From: Alphaproteobacteria bacterium
GTDB taxonomy: Bacteria > Pseudomonadota > Alphaproteobacteria > Rs-D84
Length of the DNA stretch: 25,771 nt
Direction: 5' to 3'
Assembly (NCBI GenBank): GCA_013316395.1
Contig: WSMU01000010.1
Location: 1 to 25,771 of the forward strand
Shown one piece after another: positions 8,926 to 18,186 of this stretch. Under the pieces are notes generated by a model that was given only the letters and a program-made list of their open reading frames with translations, did no database searches and had not been told where the DNA came from. How positions within the stretch are numbered: position 1 is the first letter of the stretch; every line of letters begins with the position of its first letter. Position numbers and translations under genes: made by a program.

Positions 8926-10029
8926 TTATTTCTTCTTTGCATTGTTCAGACGCAACTGGCCACAGGCGCTGCCGATATCGGTGCCGCGCTCGCGCCGGAT
9001 GCGTGTATGTATGTTATTATTGATAAGTATGTCTTGGAAGCGATGTACCGCATTACCCGAAGGTGCCGCGAAATCGCGTTCATCAACCGCATTCCATGGT
9101 ATCAGGTTTACCATGCAATTTTTCCCCTGCAGCAGCGTGGACAGTTTTTCGGCATATTCCGGTGTCGCATTGAATAACTCCGTCTCGCCGGCCGAATTTT
9201 TGCGCCCCAGCAGGATATATTCTATCATCAACTGGCGGTTATGCAGATTTGTAAAGTCATCTGCGGCGGTCAATACCTCCGCCAGTTTATATTTGTTGTT
9301 AATAGGCATTATTTGGCCGCGCAATTCATCTGTCGGTGCATGCAGTGATATAGCCAGATTAATTGGCCGCCCCCATTCAATCAGTCGGCGAATTCCGGGT
9401 ACAATGCCGCATGTGGACAGCGTTATTCGGCGCCAGCCGATTCCAAGTTCTTTGTTGGCCCGCTCAATAAAATCAATAACGTTTTCCGTATTTTGCAGCG
9501 GTTCGCCCGTCCCCATGATAACAATATGCGACACATCGCCATTATTTGCGTCGCCGTTTGGCCGTATGTTGGTTTTATCAGCGCGCGTCCGACGCAGTTC
9601 CCACTGCGCACACAGCACCTGGGCAAATATTTCATTTGCGGTCAAATTACGTTTCAGTCCCAGCAACGTACTGGCACAAAAGCGGCATCCCATTGCGCAT
9701 CCTGCCTGGGAACTGACACAGACGCTGTTGCCGTATGTTGTTCGCATAAGAACGCATTCAATTTGTTCGCCATCGCCCAGCTCCAACAGAAATTTGGTTG
9801 TTTCACCATCAGAGGAATCCAACCGTTGCACAATTTTTACCGGCAGTGTCTGCGCCGATGCGTCCAAATCATGGCGTAATGTTTCCGGCAGGTTTTTCAT
9901 CGATGCAAAATCAGGTGCCCCGCGTGACAGCCATTCGCGGATTTGCGCGCCGCGGAACTTAGGCAGCCCGCGCGCGGTGACAAAGTCCGATAATTCGGCA
10001 TCGGTTAAATTGAATAAAACGGGTTTCAT
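8926..10029 (-). CDS. rlmN: dual-specificity RNA methyltransferase RlmN
   Basis: A 367-residue radical SAM enzyme that makes 2-methyladenosine at A2503 of 23S rRNA and A37 of some tRNAs. The 4Fe-4S site is GCAMGCRFC (Cys111, Cys115, Cys118). The family's two extra catalytic cysteines are present as Cys104 (NSVCVSSQ) and Cys356 (DIGSACGQL), with the same 104-to-111 spacing as E. coli 118-to-125. The SAM-binding motif GTGEPLQN is at 173-180. Its ATG overlaps the stop of the SurA-like gene by four bases (ATGA). In many alphaproteobacteria pdxA and rsmA follow surA; here rlmN occupies that place. Confidence 0.96.
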   Translation of the reverse strand: MKPVLFNLTDAELSDFVTARGLPKFRGAQIREWLSRGAPDFASMKNLPETLRHDLDASAQTLPVKIVQRLDSSDGETTKFLLELGDGEQIECVLMRTTYGNSVCVSSQAGCAMGCRFCASTLLGLKRNLTANEIFAQVLCAQWELRRTRADKTNIRPNGDANNGDVSHIVIMGTGEPLQNTENVIDFIERANKELGIGWRRITLSTCGIVPGIRRLIEWGRPINLAISLHAPTDELRGQIMPINNKYKLAEVLTAADDFTNLHNRQLMIEYILLGRKNSAGETELFNATPEYAEKLSTLLQGKNCMVNLIPWNAVDERDFAAPSGNAVHRFQDILINNNIHTRIRRERGTDIGSACGQLRLNNAKKK

Positions 10030-10847
10030 AGTTTATACCTGTCGTCGTTGATTACGATTACCGCCTTGCGGCGCAGTTGCTTAAGCTGCTGGTCGGCGAT
10101 AAACATCGCCTGTTTAAACATCGCGTTTTGCTTTATGATTTTGTCCAGGTCGCCATATTCTTTTGTTTTTTTAGTATCACATACCAACAGTACGGAATTA
10201 TCCGCGCGCGGCGACCATGTCAGCTTAGGCAGCGTTGCCACGCGTTCGCGAATGTCGGCTGATAATTCGTATTGGGCTGCTGTAAATTTCTGGGGTGCTC
10301 CACCCAGCTTGGATGCAATTTCCATTGCATCGTCACAGTTCTTGGGCTTGGTTAGTTTTTTTGCAATGTCTTCTGGAATATCAACCAGACGCACAATTGT
10401 CATTTCAATCGGCAGACCATGCTCCCGCGCCAGGCTGGCACGTTCTGCGGCAATGTCTTCGGCGGATGCACTAATTGTTGGTAAAACAGTGCGTGCAACC
10501 ACTATCTGCCATGCGATGTCCGCACGTGCGGCGTTCATAGCCATTGCGCGCTCTGATGCGGACAAATCACCAAGATTCATACGCTTTAGCTCTTTCTTTA
10601 CATCTTCGTCCGAAGGCACGGCGTTAAAGTTCTGGGCATAGCTTAGCTTTACATTATCATCGATAATGTTCTGCAGTGCGATGCGTCGGTTATCCGTGGC
10701 GGTGTTCCCCTGGCGCGCCATCAGTTTAACACGTGCCGTTATGTCGGTGTCTGTAATCGGAACACCACCCACAGACGCCACCACAGATGCAGCGTATGCC
10801 GGCGCCGCCGCAATCAGCAATACTGCCATGTACAGATTTTTTAGCAT
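10026..10847 (-). CDS. SurA-like periplasmic chaperone with degenerate PPIase region
   Basis: A 273-residue protein. A signal peptide ends at AAPAYA (residue 19), followed at once by the SurA N-terminal pattern VVASVGGVPITDTDITARV, where SurA proteins have 'VNGEPIT..D...R'. Helical chaperone-like sequence continues to about residue 135. The C-terminal region (about 136-245) falls where a parvulin domain is expected, but the usual parvulin core motifs are not recognisable. It may therefore chaperone outer-membrane proteins without isomerase activity. The position after lptG and lptD is the classical surA location and strongly supports the call. AGAGAGGAAG precedes the ATG; the gene overlaps rlmN by four bases. 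No symbol is assigned because of the divergent half. Confidence 0.78.
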   Translation of the reverse strand: MLKNLYMAVLLIAAAPAYAASVVASVGGVPITDTDITARVKLMARQGNTATDNRRIALQNIIDDNVKLSYAQNFNAVPSDEDVKKELKRMNLGDLSASERAMAMNAARADIAWQIVVARTVLPTISASAEDIAAERASLAREHGLPIEMTIVRLVDIPEDIAKKLTKPKNCDDAMEIASKLGGAPQKFTAAQYELSADIRERVATLPKLTWSPRADNSVLLVCDTKKTKEYGDLDKIIKQNAMFKQAMFIADQQLKQLRRKAVIVINDDRYKL

Positions 10848-10867
10848 TTTCTTCCTCTCTTCTTTTC

Positions 10868-12883
10868 TTAATATTGTTGACCGTCAATACTCATCCCAAA
10901 GCGGAATTGGAATGTTGTGGTACCGACATAGTCATCCTTGATAGAATTGTCGCGCCGATACTGTGCCGACATGTAATAGCATGGGTGCGTATAGAATATA
11001 CCACCTGTATGGCTGTGGAAGGCGCGCTCTGTTAAATTATAAATGCCGTTCCATTGAATTGCCCAGCGCTCAGACAGCTTTACCCCCGCGCCAACCATTG
11101 CTTCGTTTATATCATCGCCCAGTGTTTGTGCATCAATAAAGCGCTGGGACCAAATATGACCCATGGAAAGATATGTCCCTGGTGTGCCAATTCTGCCCGA
11201 TGTTTCAATATGGCGCAAAGAGAAATCCGTTCTGTCAATACGAAAGCGCGATGACACGTCAAGCCATTTCATATTGTTATAACCGACCCGGCCCACATAG
11301 TCGGATGCGCCGTTGTGGAATCCGCTGTTTGGGTCGGTATCCGCGCGATTGTTGAAATCGTATGTCTGTCCCAGGAATACTTCAAACGTATTACCGTTGA
11401 TATTGTTAAAGGCAGCCCAGCGAACACCATAATCGGCATACGTTCCATTTTCCCACAGGTCCAGACCAGAAAAACGCTTGTCAGAGAATAATGTCAAATC
11501 AGATAAGAACGCACCGGCAGAATCGTTATTAAGTGCAAACTGATCCTTGGATGTGTGGGTCATTGCGGTAATTCTGGCACGCGGTTCCAGCACCTGGGTC
11601 CATTCGGCCGCCGGCTTGTATAGCGGCAGGGCCCATTCCAAATAACCACTGGGCAGGAATCTGTTCTTTAAACCGGTAAAGGTTTCGCCGTCTATCATAT
11701 CGGCATGGTCAAAATTATAAACGTCATATCTTGCGGCCATACTGGCGGTAATGCGATTGCCACCCCACAGTGTCCACGGTGACGTTATTCGCGCATCGCC
11801 AATTACGCGCTGTGATGCGGTGCCGGAACCCGATATGCCCAATACATCCGCACCAAATGTCAGATATGTTTCCCTGTAAATTGGTGCGGTTTGATATACG
11901 CCGCGAATGTTTGGCAATATATCACCCGACGGTGTGGAATAGCGACCGCCCGTACTGCGCAGTTCCTGAAATACGTGCGCATCGGCAACAACGTATCCCG
12001 ATTGCCCGAACAGTTCCAGGCGCCCACCGGAATCCAAATAAGGCTGCGAATTATAAAAGCCATATTTCTGTAGATATGTTTTATCTGATGTGCGTTCTAA
12101 AAATATTGTGGCGCGTGCATATTCGCCCAGTTCGATTACATCGTTATTAAAAATGTGCCAGCGGTTTTCACCGTCTTTGTTACGCGTAAAAGAACCGCGT
12201 GTACGGTATTGTGAATGTTCCGCGTTCAGGCGGTGCTCCAGCTTGAACAGGGGATTTTCCTGGGTTAAATATGCCAGTGTGAATGTCAAATCCTGGGTCT
12301 GGGACAGATAAACATAGAAAGGAATGTTTATCATCGTACCCATTTTATTTGTGGATTCGAAATCAGGCATTAAAAAACCAGTCTTATGTTTTACACCCGG
12401 GTCCGGAATTTCGAATATAGGGAACCACAATGCCGGCACACCATATACCCAAAATACAGGATTATAAAATCGCAGCATTCGTGTCGCCATATTATGACGC
12501 ACCGTTGTTGCGGATATTATCCATGCGTCGCCGTATGGGTCGCATCCGTCGCATGCGGTAAAGGTTGCATCGTGCGCCACGGTTAAATCCCCGTCACGCG
12601 TAATGCTTTCCGCATCCAGATATACATGCCGCCCCAGCCATATTTTAATATCGTCGCCGGCCAAGGCATCACCGTCCTTGGATATATAGGAATCGCGCAG
12701 GGTCATGCGCTGGCCCGATTGGTTAATAATTTCTGTCTGGCCTGATGTCTGTATAGATTCCGATTTAATATCGTATTCTATTTTATCTGCGATAATTGTT
12801 TTAGGTTCCGACATATCAACCGGTGCCGCATTTGCAGCAACGCAAGCCATTGATGAAAAAATCAGGGGATATATCTTTTTCAT
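10868..12883 (-). CDS. lptD: LPS-assembly outer membrane protein LptD
   Basis: A 671-residue protein. The signal peptide ends near CVAANA (residue 19). The N-terminal OstA/LptA-like jellyroll covers about 25-150 (IIADKIEYD, SYISKDGDALAG) and the C-terminal part is a beta-barrel of alternating aromatic and polar strands, with the conserved family segment FPIFEIPDP followed by GFLMPDFE. LptD inserts lipopolysaccharide into the outer leaflet. It is shorter than E. coli LptD (about 780), as is common in alphaproteobacteria. A CDGC pair lies in the N-terminal half; the E. coli-type late cysteine pair was not seen. The ATG overlaps the lptG stop by four bases, placing both in one operon. No lptE is in the window. 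Confidence 0.93.
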   Translation of the reverse strand: MKKIYPLIFSSMACVAANAAPVDMSEPKTIIADKIEYDIKSESIQTSGQTEIINQSGQRMTLRDSYISKDGDALAGDDIKIWLGRHVYLDAESITRDGDLTVAHDATFTACDGCDPYGDAWIISATTVRHNMATRMLRFYNPVFWVYGVPALWFPIFEIPDPGVKHKTGFLMPDFESTNKMGTMINIPFYVYLSQTQDLTFTLAYLTQENPLFKLEHRLNAEHSQYRTRGSFTRNKDGENRWHIFNNDVIELGEYARATIFLERTSDKTYLQKYGFYNSQPYLDSGGRLELFGQSGYVVADAHVFQELRSTGGRYSTPSGDILPNIRGVYQTAPIYRETYLTFGADVLGISGSGTASQRVIGDARITSPWTLWGGNRITASMAARYDVYNFDHADMIDGETFTGLKNRFLPSGYLEWALPLYKPAAEWTQVLEPRARITAMTHTSKDQFALNNDSAGAFLSDLTLFSDKRFSGLDLWENGTYADYGVRWAAFNNINGNTFEVFLGQTYDFNNRADTDPNSGFHNGASDYVGRVGYNNMKWLDVSSRFRIDRTDFSLRHIETSGRIGTPGTYLSMGHIWSQRFIDAQTLGDDINEAMVGAGVKLSERWAIQWNGIYNLTERAFHSHTGGIFYTHPCYYMSAQYRRDNSIKDDYVGTTTFQFRFGMSIDGQQY

Positions 12884-13938
12884 TTTCTATACAAAGCGAA
12901 TACTATTCCCCCCAATACTGTGAATATCGCCACCCCCAACAGTGCAAACTGTGTCACGCTAGATACCATGTTGGATGCAGACATAAAGGCCGCCATAACC
13001 ACCGCCATGGATGCAACCGCAATTGCGGGGGCAAAGCTGGCGCGGCGCCGCAACAGCGATGAACGCAACAGTATAAGCGTACATAGCGCCGCCAGCACCA
13101 GATTCATAATCGGCCCATAAATGCGTGAGCACAATTCGGACAGCACGGCCTTGTGCTGCTTTGCGCTGGGCGCGTCAAAGAGTGTTTTTATCAACTGTGA
13201 CGTGGGTACGCGGCGTACGCGGAATGTTCCGCTCATCCCCTTGTCGGCAACGTTTAAGTCCATGTCAAAGCTCTCGAATGTGCCGACAGTGGTCGCGCCG
13301 CCCGACGACATCAGGGAACCGTTTGTCATAACGATAGACAGCCCGCGCATTGTCGAGATCAGTTTTCCCTTCTCTGCAAATATGGTTATCTGATTTTCCG
13401 TATCGCGCGTATCAGACAGCATTACCTGTGACAAGTCATGGCCCGAGACTTTGTCCACATACACAACAAGCCCGTTTGACATTTCTGTAAATGCAGATTC
13501 TTGCAGTTTCATATGTGCCAGGCCATATCGCAGGTTCCACTGTGTGTCATAAAAAGTTCCCTGTGATGCCGGTACAATCCAAAGGTTTAAAATAAAATGC
13601 ATCACCGTCAGCAGCGTCGCCAGAATCAGTGCCGGTCGTGCGATTTGCCGCGGGGACAGTGTGGATGCAGCCATAACGGTGATTTCATTATCGGAAATCA
13701 TTTTGTTATAAACAAATATTATGGCTATAAAAGTAACGAACGGCACAATAATCGATATGATAAAGGGCACCATTAGCATCGTCAGCCCCAGAAAGTTTGT
13801 CAACTGTATCCCGTAGTTAAGCAGGAATTTCATCATTGACATAATCTGCACCATCCATGCCAGCCCCGTTAAAACCAGCAGCAGCATTATGAATATCATC
13901 GTTAATTGGCGCAAAAAATATCTGTTTATAATTTTCAT
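12880..13938 (-). CDS. lptG: LPS export ABC transporter permease LptG
   Basis: A 352-residue YjgP/YjgQ-family permease. It starts with MKIINRYFLRQL, then two membrane segments to about residue 90, a periplasmic beta-jellyroll region (residues about 115-250) and three C-terminal membrane helices. It forms the LptB2FG complex that extracts LPS from the inner membrane. LptG rather than LptF is favoured by position before lptD and surA. A TTG 12 codons upstream is open, but it coincides with the -35 element of a good promoter, so ATG at 13938 is preferred. No Shine-Dalgarno is visible and the ATG is at or next to the predicted +1. Confidence 0.9.
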   Translation of the reverse strand: MKIINRYFLRQLTMIFIMLLLVLTGLAWMVQIMSMMKFLLNYGIQLTNFLGLTMLMVPFIISIIVPFVTFIAIIFVYNKMISDNEITVMAASTLSPRQIARPALILATLLTVMHFILNLWIVPASQGTFYDTQWNLRYGLAHMKLQESAFTEMSNGLVVYVDKVSGHDLSQVMLSDTRDTENQITIFAEKGKLISTMRGLSIVMTNGSLMSSGGATTVGTFESFDMDLNVADKGMSGTFRVRRVPTSQLIKTLFDAPSAKQHKAVLSELCSRIYGPIMNLVLAALCTLILLRSSLLRRRASFAPAIAVASMAVVMAAFMSASNMVSSVTQFALLGVAIFTVLGGIVFALYRK

Positions 13939-13945
13939 CAGGGTA

Positions 13946-13974
13946 AGTATAAAGCTCAAAAGGTTAAGCGTCAA
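13946..13974 (-). promoter_or_regulatory. promoter of the lptG operon (leaderless)
   Basis: TTGACG (13974-13969) and TATACT (13951-13946) are 17 bases apart. Seven bases separate the -10 element from the ATG at 13938, so the transcript should start at or just before the start codon. Confidence 0.7.
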
Positions 13975-13981
13975 ATTTTTC

Positions 13982-14010
13982 TTGCAATTTTACGATTCGT
14001 AAATCATAAT
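13982..14010 (+). promoter_or_regulatory. nusA-infB promoter with a perfect palindrome in its spacer
   Basis: TTGCAA (13982-13987) and CATAAT (14005-14010) are 17 bases apart. The spacer holds TTTACGATTCGTAAA (13989-14003), a perfect 15-base palindrome with seven-base arms, a likely operator for a dimeric repressor. The divergent lptG promoter ends eight bases away, so one bound protein could affect both operons. Confidence 0.6.
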
Positions 14011-14020
14011 GAAGGTGTTC

Positions 14021-14058
14021 TTAAAAGTTTTTTTAAGGGCGGGGTTGAAAGACCCCGC
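14021..14058 (+). promoter_or_regulatory. two hairpins in the nusA leader
   Basis: CTTAAA...TTTAAG (14021-14038) is followed directly by GCGGGGT / ACCCCGC (14039-14058) with a TGAAAG loop. The following bases are CTCTTATC, not a T-run, so this is not a standard terminator. nusA is autoregulated in other bacteria; a role for these hairpins in that is inference. Confidence 0.5.
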
Positions 14059-14101
14059 TCTTATCATAAAGGCATCATAAAACAACATAAGGAGAAAACG
14101 C

Positions 14102-15640
14102 ATGTCTTTTGTTTCAATGCCGCGTCAGGATTTGCTGTTAGCGATTGACTCGTTGGCCCAGGAAAAGCTGATTGACCGCGAGATTGTAATAGAATCGCTG
14201 GAGGCTGCAATTGCTAAAATAGCCAAGCATAAGTATGGTGAAGAGTTTAATATCGTTGCCAGTATTGACCGCAAAAACGGTGCTATTTATGTAAAGCGCT
14301 TGTTTGAGGTTATTGAATCCCCGGCGGCGATGGGCGAAGAATATGATGCCGGCACTATGCTGACCGTGGCCCAGGCTAAAAAGTATGCAAAAAATCCGAA
14401 AGTTGGTGACATTGTCGAAGACCCCCTGCCGGAGCCGGAATTCGGCCGCATGGCGTTCCAGACTGCTAAGCAGATTATGACGGCCCGCGTACGTGATGCG
14501 GAAAAGGGGCGCCAGTATGAAGAATTCAAAGACAATATCGGTGATATCGTATCTGGTGTGGTAAAGCGCATTGAATTTGGCAACGTCTTTGTTGACATCA
14601 ACGGCAAGGCCGAAGGTTATATCAAGGGAACAGAACTGATTCCGGGCGAACGCCTTAGCGTGGGTGACCGCGTACGCGCGCTGATTATGGATGTTGCGCG
14701 TTCAAATTCCGGCCCCCAGATTTTCCTGACCCGTACCCATCCGATGTTTATGGAAAAACTGTTCGTTCAGGAAGTTCCGGAAATATACGAAGGCGTTATC
14801 AAAATTAAATCTGTATCACGTGCACCGGGCTCTCACGCTAAAATCGCGGTTGAAACCCAGGACCCGTCCATCGACGCGGTCGGCATGACAGTTGGTATCA
14901 AAGGTACCCGTATTCAGCCGGTTATCAACGAATGCCACGGTGAAAAAATCGACGTTATATTGTATTCAGACGACCCGGCGGTATTTATCGTTAACGCGAT
15001 GCAGCCGGCCAAGGTAGCAAAGATTATCGTTGACGAAGACACACGTACTGCCGCCGTTGTCGTAACCGAAGACCAGCAGTCACTGGCAATCGGTCGTCGC
15101 GGTCAGAACGTTCGTCTGGCGTCCCAGTTAACTGGCTGGAACATTGACGTCATGAACGAGGCCCAAGAGCAGGAACGTCGCGCCAAAGAGTTCAAAGAAA
15201 AGACGGAACTGTTTATAAAGGGGCTGGATGTTGATGAAATGATTGCGCACCTGCTGATTACAGAAGGTTTCCGCACAATCGAAGAAATTGCGTTCGTTGA
15301 TAAAAGCGAACTGGAATCGATAGAGGGCTTTAACGCCGAACTGGCGTCCGAATTGCAGAACCGTGCAAAGGCGTATCTGGACAAGATAGAGAAAGACTAT
15401 ATCGATGCCGGTCACGGTTTGGGCATGTCGGATGACCTGCTAAACTTTGACTTTATCAAGCGTCCTGTTATCATGAAACTGGGCGAGAACGGTGTAAAAT
15501 CTCTGTCTGATTTGGCGGACTTGGCATCGGATGAACTGGTTGAAATCCTGGGCGAAGATATGATGAGCTCACGCCTGGCTGCCCGCGTTATTATGAAGGC
15601 GCGTGAAATCGCATACGATATCAAGCAGGACGAAGAATAA
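14102..15640 (+). CDS. nusA: transcription termination/antitermination factor NusA
   Basis: A 512-residue protein binding RNA polymerase and nascent RNA to modulate pausing, termination and antitermination. Domains in order: N-terminal polymerase-binding domain (1-140, opening with RQDLLLAIDSLAQEK), S1 domain (about 142-210, GDIVSGVVKRIEFGNVFVDI), two KH domains (about 210-355; GMTVGIKGTRIQPVINE and LAIGRRGQNVRLASQLTGW), and two C-terminal helix-hairpin-helix repeats (about 370-505). AAGGAG precedes the ATG. The gene normally upstream, rimP, is replaced by divergent lptG. Only 51 bases separate it from infB, and no ylxR lies between. Confidence 0.97.
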   Translation: MSFVSMPRQDLLLAIDSLAQEKLIDREIVIESLEAAIAKIAKHKYGEEFNIVASIDRKNGAIYVKRLFEVIESPAAMGEEYDAGTMLTVAQAKKYAKNPKVGDIVEDPLPEPEFGRMAFQTAKQIMTARVRDAEKGRQYEEFKDNIGDIVSGVVKRIEFGNVFVDINGKAEGYIKGTELIPGERLSVGDRVRALIMDVARSNSGPQIFLTRTHPMFMEKLFVQEVPEIYEGVIKIKSVSRAPGSHAKIAVETQDPSIDAVGMTVGIKGTRIQPVINECHGEKIDVILYSDDPAVFIVNAMQPAKVAKIIVDEDTRTAAVVVTEDQQSLAIGRRGQNVRLASQLTGWNIDVMNEAQEQERRAKEFKEKTELFIKGLDVDEMIAHLLITEGFRTIEEIAFVDKSELESIEGFNAELASELQNRAKAYLDKIEKDYIDAGHGLGMSDDLLNFDFIKRPVIMKLGENGVKSLSDLADLASDELVEILGEDMMSSRLAARVIMKAREIAYDIKQDEE

Positions 15641-15691
15641 AAAACAAACAGCCGGTTACCCGGACACGACAAAACAAACGAGGATAAGTTT

Positions 15692-18088
15692 ATGGCAACA
15701 TTAACACTTGGAAAATCTGTAACAATAGACGCCGTGCAAAGCAAAAAGGGCGATGCCGTTTTTGTAGAGCGCCGTCGTCGCGTCGTGGCGCCGGGTACCC
15801 GCGAACTGCGCGAGGAACCGTCTGCACCGACCCCGGCGCGAAATGCGGCGGATGAAAAGCTGCGCGCAGTCCTAGAGGCGGCGCGTGCCCGCGAAGAAGA
15901 GCGTCGTGCCCGCGAAGCGGTAGAGGCCGCCGCGGCCGCCGCCCGTGCCGCCGAGATAGAGCGTGAAACCCGCGAGTATGAGCAGGTAAAAGAGCAGCTT
16001 GCCGCGCGTGAAAGCGCCGCCGCAGATGCCGCCGAAGAAAAAGCGGCACCTGAAAAGCCAAAGGCTGCTGCGCCCCAGAAAACATTTACTCAGGCCGCGC
16101 CGCGTGGTCCGCGCGCTGGTGACGAAGAAGAAAGCACATCCCGCGGCTCGGGGCGTAACAACCACAATAAAAAAGATTTCAAAAAAGGTGGCAAGATATC
16201 GTTGCACGATATTGTTATCGGTGGCGGCGACGATGATGATGAAATCGCACTGCGCGGTGCAAACCGCCGCCGGTCCGAGGCATCGCTGAAGCGTTTCCGC
16301 GAAAAAGCGCGTGCAATGTTTACTGCTCCGCAAAAGGTCGCGCATGAGGTTGTTCTGGGCGATACAATTACGGTCAAAGACCTGGCCGCGGCAATGGCGG
16401 AAAAGGTCGGAAACGTTGTTAAAAAGTTAATGGAAATGGGCATGATGGCATCCCAGAACCAGTCGATTGACGCGGATACCGCGGAACTGGTTGCGGCGGA
16501 ATTCGGTGCGACGGTAAAGCGCGTTGATGTAAAGCCGTATGCCGATATTTTGGAACGCGCGCCCAATCCTGAAAACCTGACGCCGCGTGCACCGGTTGTA
16601 ACGGTTGTGGGTCACGTTGACCATGGTAAAACATCGCTGTTGGATGCGTTCCGTAATGCGAACGTCGCCGCGCGCGAGGCCGGCGGCATAACCCAGCATG
16701 TTTCCGCGTACGAGGTTAAATCGAAATCAGGTGCGATGATAACATTCTTGGACACGCCGGGCCATGAAACATTTACGGCCATGCGTGCCCGCGGTGCCCA
16801 GATGGCGGATATTGTTGTTCTGGTTGTTGCGGCCAATGATTCAATCATGCCCCAAACGATAGAGGCTATAAATCACATCCGCGCGGCCAAGGTTCCGTTT
16901 ATTGTCGCTATCAATAAAATTGACCTGCCGGAGGCGAATCCGACCCGCGTAAAGACCGACCTGCTTCAGCAGGAGGTCCAAGTAGAAGATATGGGCGGCG
17001 ATATTCAGTGTGTTGAAATATCGGCCACCAAGAAAATAGGTTTAGACAAGCTTGAAGACGCCATATTGCTTCAGGCGGAAATGATGGAATTAAAAGCTGA
17101 TGCGGACATGCCGGCCGTCGCATACGTGGTAGAGGCGAAAATGGAAAAAGGCCTGGGCTCGGTCGCGACTGTCCTGATGCGCCAGGGGACATTAAAAGTT
17201 GGCGATGTATTCGTTGTTGGTGAAACATTTGGGCGCGTTCGTGGTCTGATTAACTCGGCCGGTGTGCGTGTGAAATCTGTTAAACCGGGCCAGCCGGTCG
17301 TGGTTTTGGGTCTGGATGCGGTGCCGAACGCGGGTGATGAACTGCGCGTAATGGAAACCGACGCCCAAGCGCGCGAGGTTGCCGCCTATCGCATACAAAA
17401 AGCCAAAGACAAGGCGAACGCGATAAAGCGCTCTTCGTTAGAAGAATTGTTTGCAAAGCGCGATGAAAATAAAAAGCTGACGCTGCCGGTGATTTTGCGT
17501 GCCGACGTTCAAGGCTCTGTTGAGGCGATAACCGACATGCTAAAAGACATTAACACGGACAAGGCCGCGGTTGAAATCCTGTCGGCGGGTGTTGGTCAGA
17601 TAACAGAGGGTGACATCCGCCTGGCCACGGCCAGTGGCGCCGTAATAATCGCGTTTAACGTCCGCGCAGATGCGGCCGTACGTGACATGGCGCGCGCGGG
17701 TAATGTTGATATCCGTTATCACAGTGTTGTCTACCGCATCACGGACGAGCTAAAAGAAATCCTGTCGGGTAAACTGGCCCCGGAACGCCGCGAGAACTTT
17801 ATAGGCTATGCCGATGTTATCGCACTGTTTACCGTGGGCAAGGGCGTACGCGTTGCCGGCTGCCGCATGTCAGAGGGCACCATAAAGAAAGACGCGTTTG
17901 TGCGCCTGCTGCGCAACAATGTTGTTATCTACGATGGCAAGATTGGCGAACTGCGCCGTGAAAAGAACGAGGTAAAGGAAGTATCCGGCGGTGTAGAGTT
18001 TGGTATGTCGTTTGATAAATACAACGACCTGAAAGAGGGCGACCGCGTAGAATGTTATGAGGTCGAAGAAGTCCGCGCCAAACTCTAA
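15692..18088 (+). CDS. infB: translation initiation factor IF-2
   Basis: A 798-residue translational GTPase that places fMet-tRNA on the 30S subunit. The first 170 residues are low-complexity Ala/Glu/Arg. An IF2-N domain lies at about 220-275 (ITVKDLAAAMAEKVGNVVKK). The G domain starts with GHVDHGKT at 307-314, followed by DTPGHETF and NKID. Domains II to IV follow, ending with the C2 domain that binds the initiator tRNA. GAGGATAAG precedes the ATG. It is cotranscribed with nusA and followed by a strong terminator; rbfA and truB, often next, are absent here. Confidence 0.97.
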   Translation: MATLTLGKSVTIDAVQSKKGDAVFVERRRRVVAPGTRELREEPSAPTPARNAADEKLRAVLEAARAREEERRAREAVEAAAAAARAAEIERETREYEQVKEQLAARESAAADAAEEKAAPEKPKAAAPQKTFTQAAPRGPRAGDEEESTSRGSGRNNHNKKDFKKGGKISLHDIVIGGGDDDDEIALRGANRRRSEASLKRFREKARAMFTAPQKVAHEVVLGDTITVKDLAAAMAEKVGNVVKKLMEMGMMASQNQSIDADTAELVAAEFGATVKRVDVKPYADILERAPNPENLTPRAPVVTVVGHVDHGKTSLLDAFRNANVAAREAGGITQHVSAYEVKSKSGAMITFLDTPGHETFTAMRARGAQMADIVVLVVAANDSIMPQTIEAINHIRAAKVPFIVAINKIDLPEANPTRVKTDLLQQEVQVEDMGGDIQCVEISATKKIGLDKLEDAILLQAEMMELKADADMPAVAYVVEAKMEKGLGSVATVLMRQGTLKVGDVFVVGETFGRVRGLINSAGVRVKSVKPGQPVVVLGLDAVPNAGDELRVMETDAQAREVAAYRIQKAKDKANAIKRSSLEELFAKRDENKKLTLPVILRADVQGSVEAITDMLKDINTDKAAVEILSAGVGQITEGDIRLATASGAVIIAFNVRADAAVRDMARAGNVDIRYHSVVYRITDELKEILSGKLAPERRENFIGYADVIALFTVGKGVRVAGCRMSEGTIKKDAFVRLLRNNVVIYDGKIGELRREKNEVKEVSGGVEFGMSFDKYNDLKEGDRVECYEVEEVRAKL

Positions 18089-18110
18089 GATTGTAAAATC
18101 AGAAAACAAA

Positions 18111-18132
18111 ACGCCCCGCCCGGGGCGTTTTT
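18111..18132 (+). terminator. terminator of the nusA-infB operon
   Basis: The stem ACGCCCCG / CGGGGCGT with a CC loop is followed by TTTTT. The same eight-base stem recurs in the terminator at 24784-24803. Confidence 0.92.
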
Positions 18133-18173
18133 CTTCATAATATTTTCCTATGGAATTTGGATTCTAAATGGGA

Positions 18174-18179
18174 TATAAT
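18174..18179 (+). promoter_or_regulatory. -10 element for structured RNA copy A
   Basis: A consensus TATAAT stands eight bases before the first hairpin of RNA A. The -35 region is weak (GGAATT-like), unlike copies B and C. Confidence 0.5.
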
Positions 18180-18186
18180 TACTATT

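Noticed and set aside
8789..10051. 420-codon open frame on the + strand
   Set aside because: It lies antisense to rlmN, whose motifs and operon context are clear; the + strand product is a mirror of that coding sequence with no recognisable domain.
13939..13974. TTG start for lptG
   Set aside because: The codons cover a near-consensus promoter, and the family normally begins with the MKIINRY-like segment.
14039..14058. Intrinsic terminator upstream of nusA
   Set aside because: The hairpin is strong but is followed by CTCTTATC rather than a T-run; listed as a leader hairpin instead.
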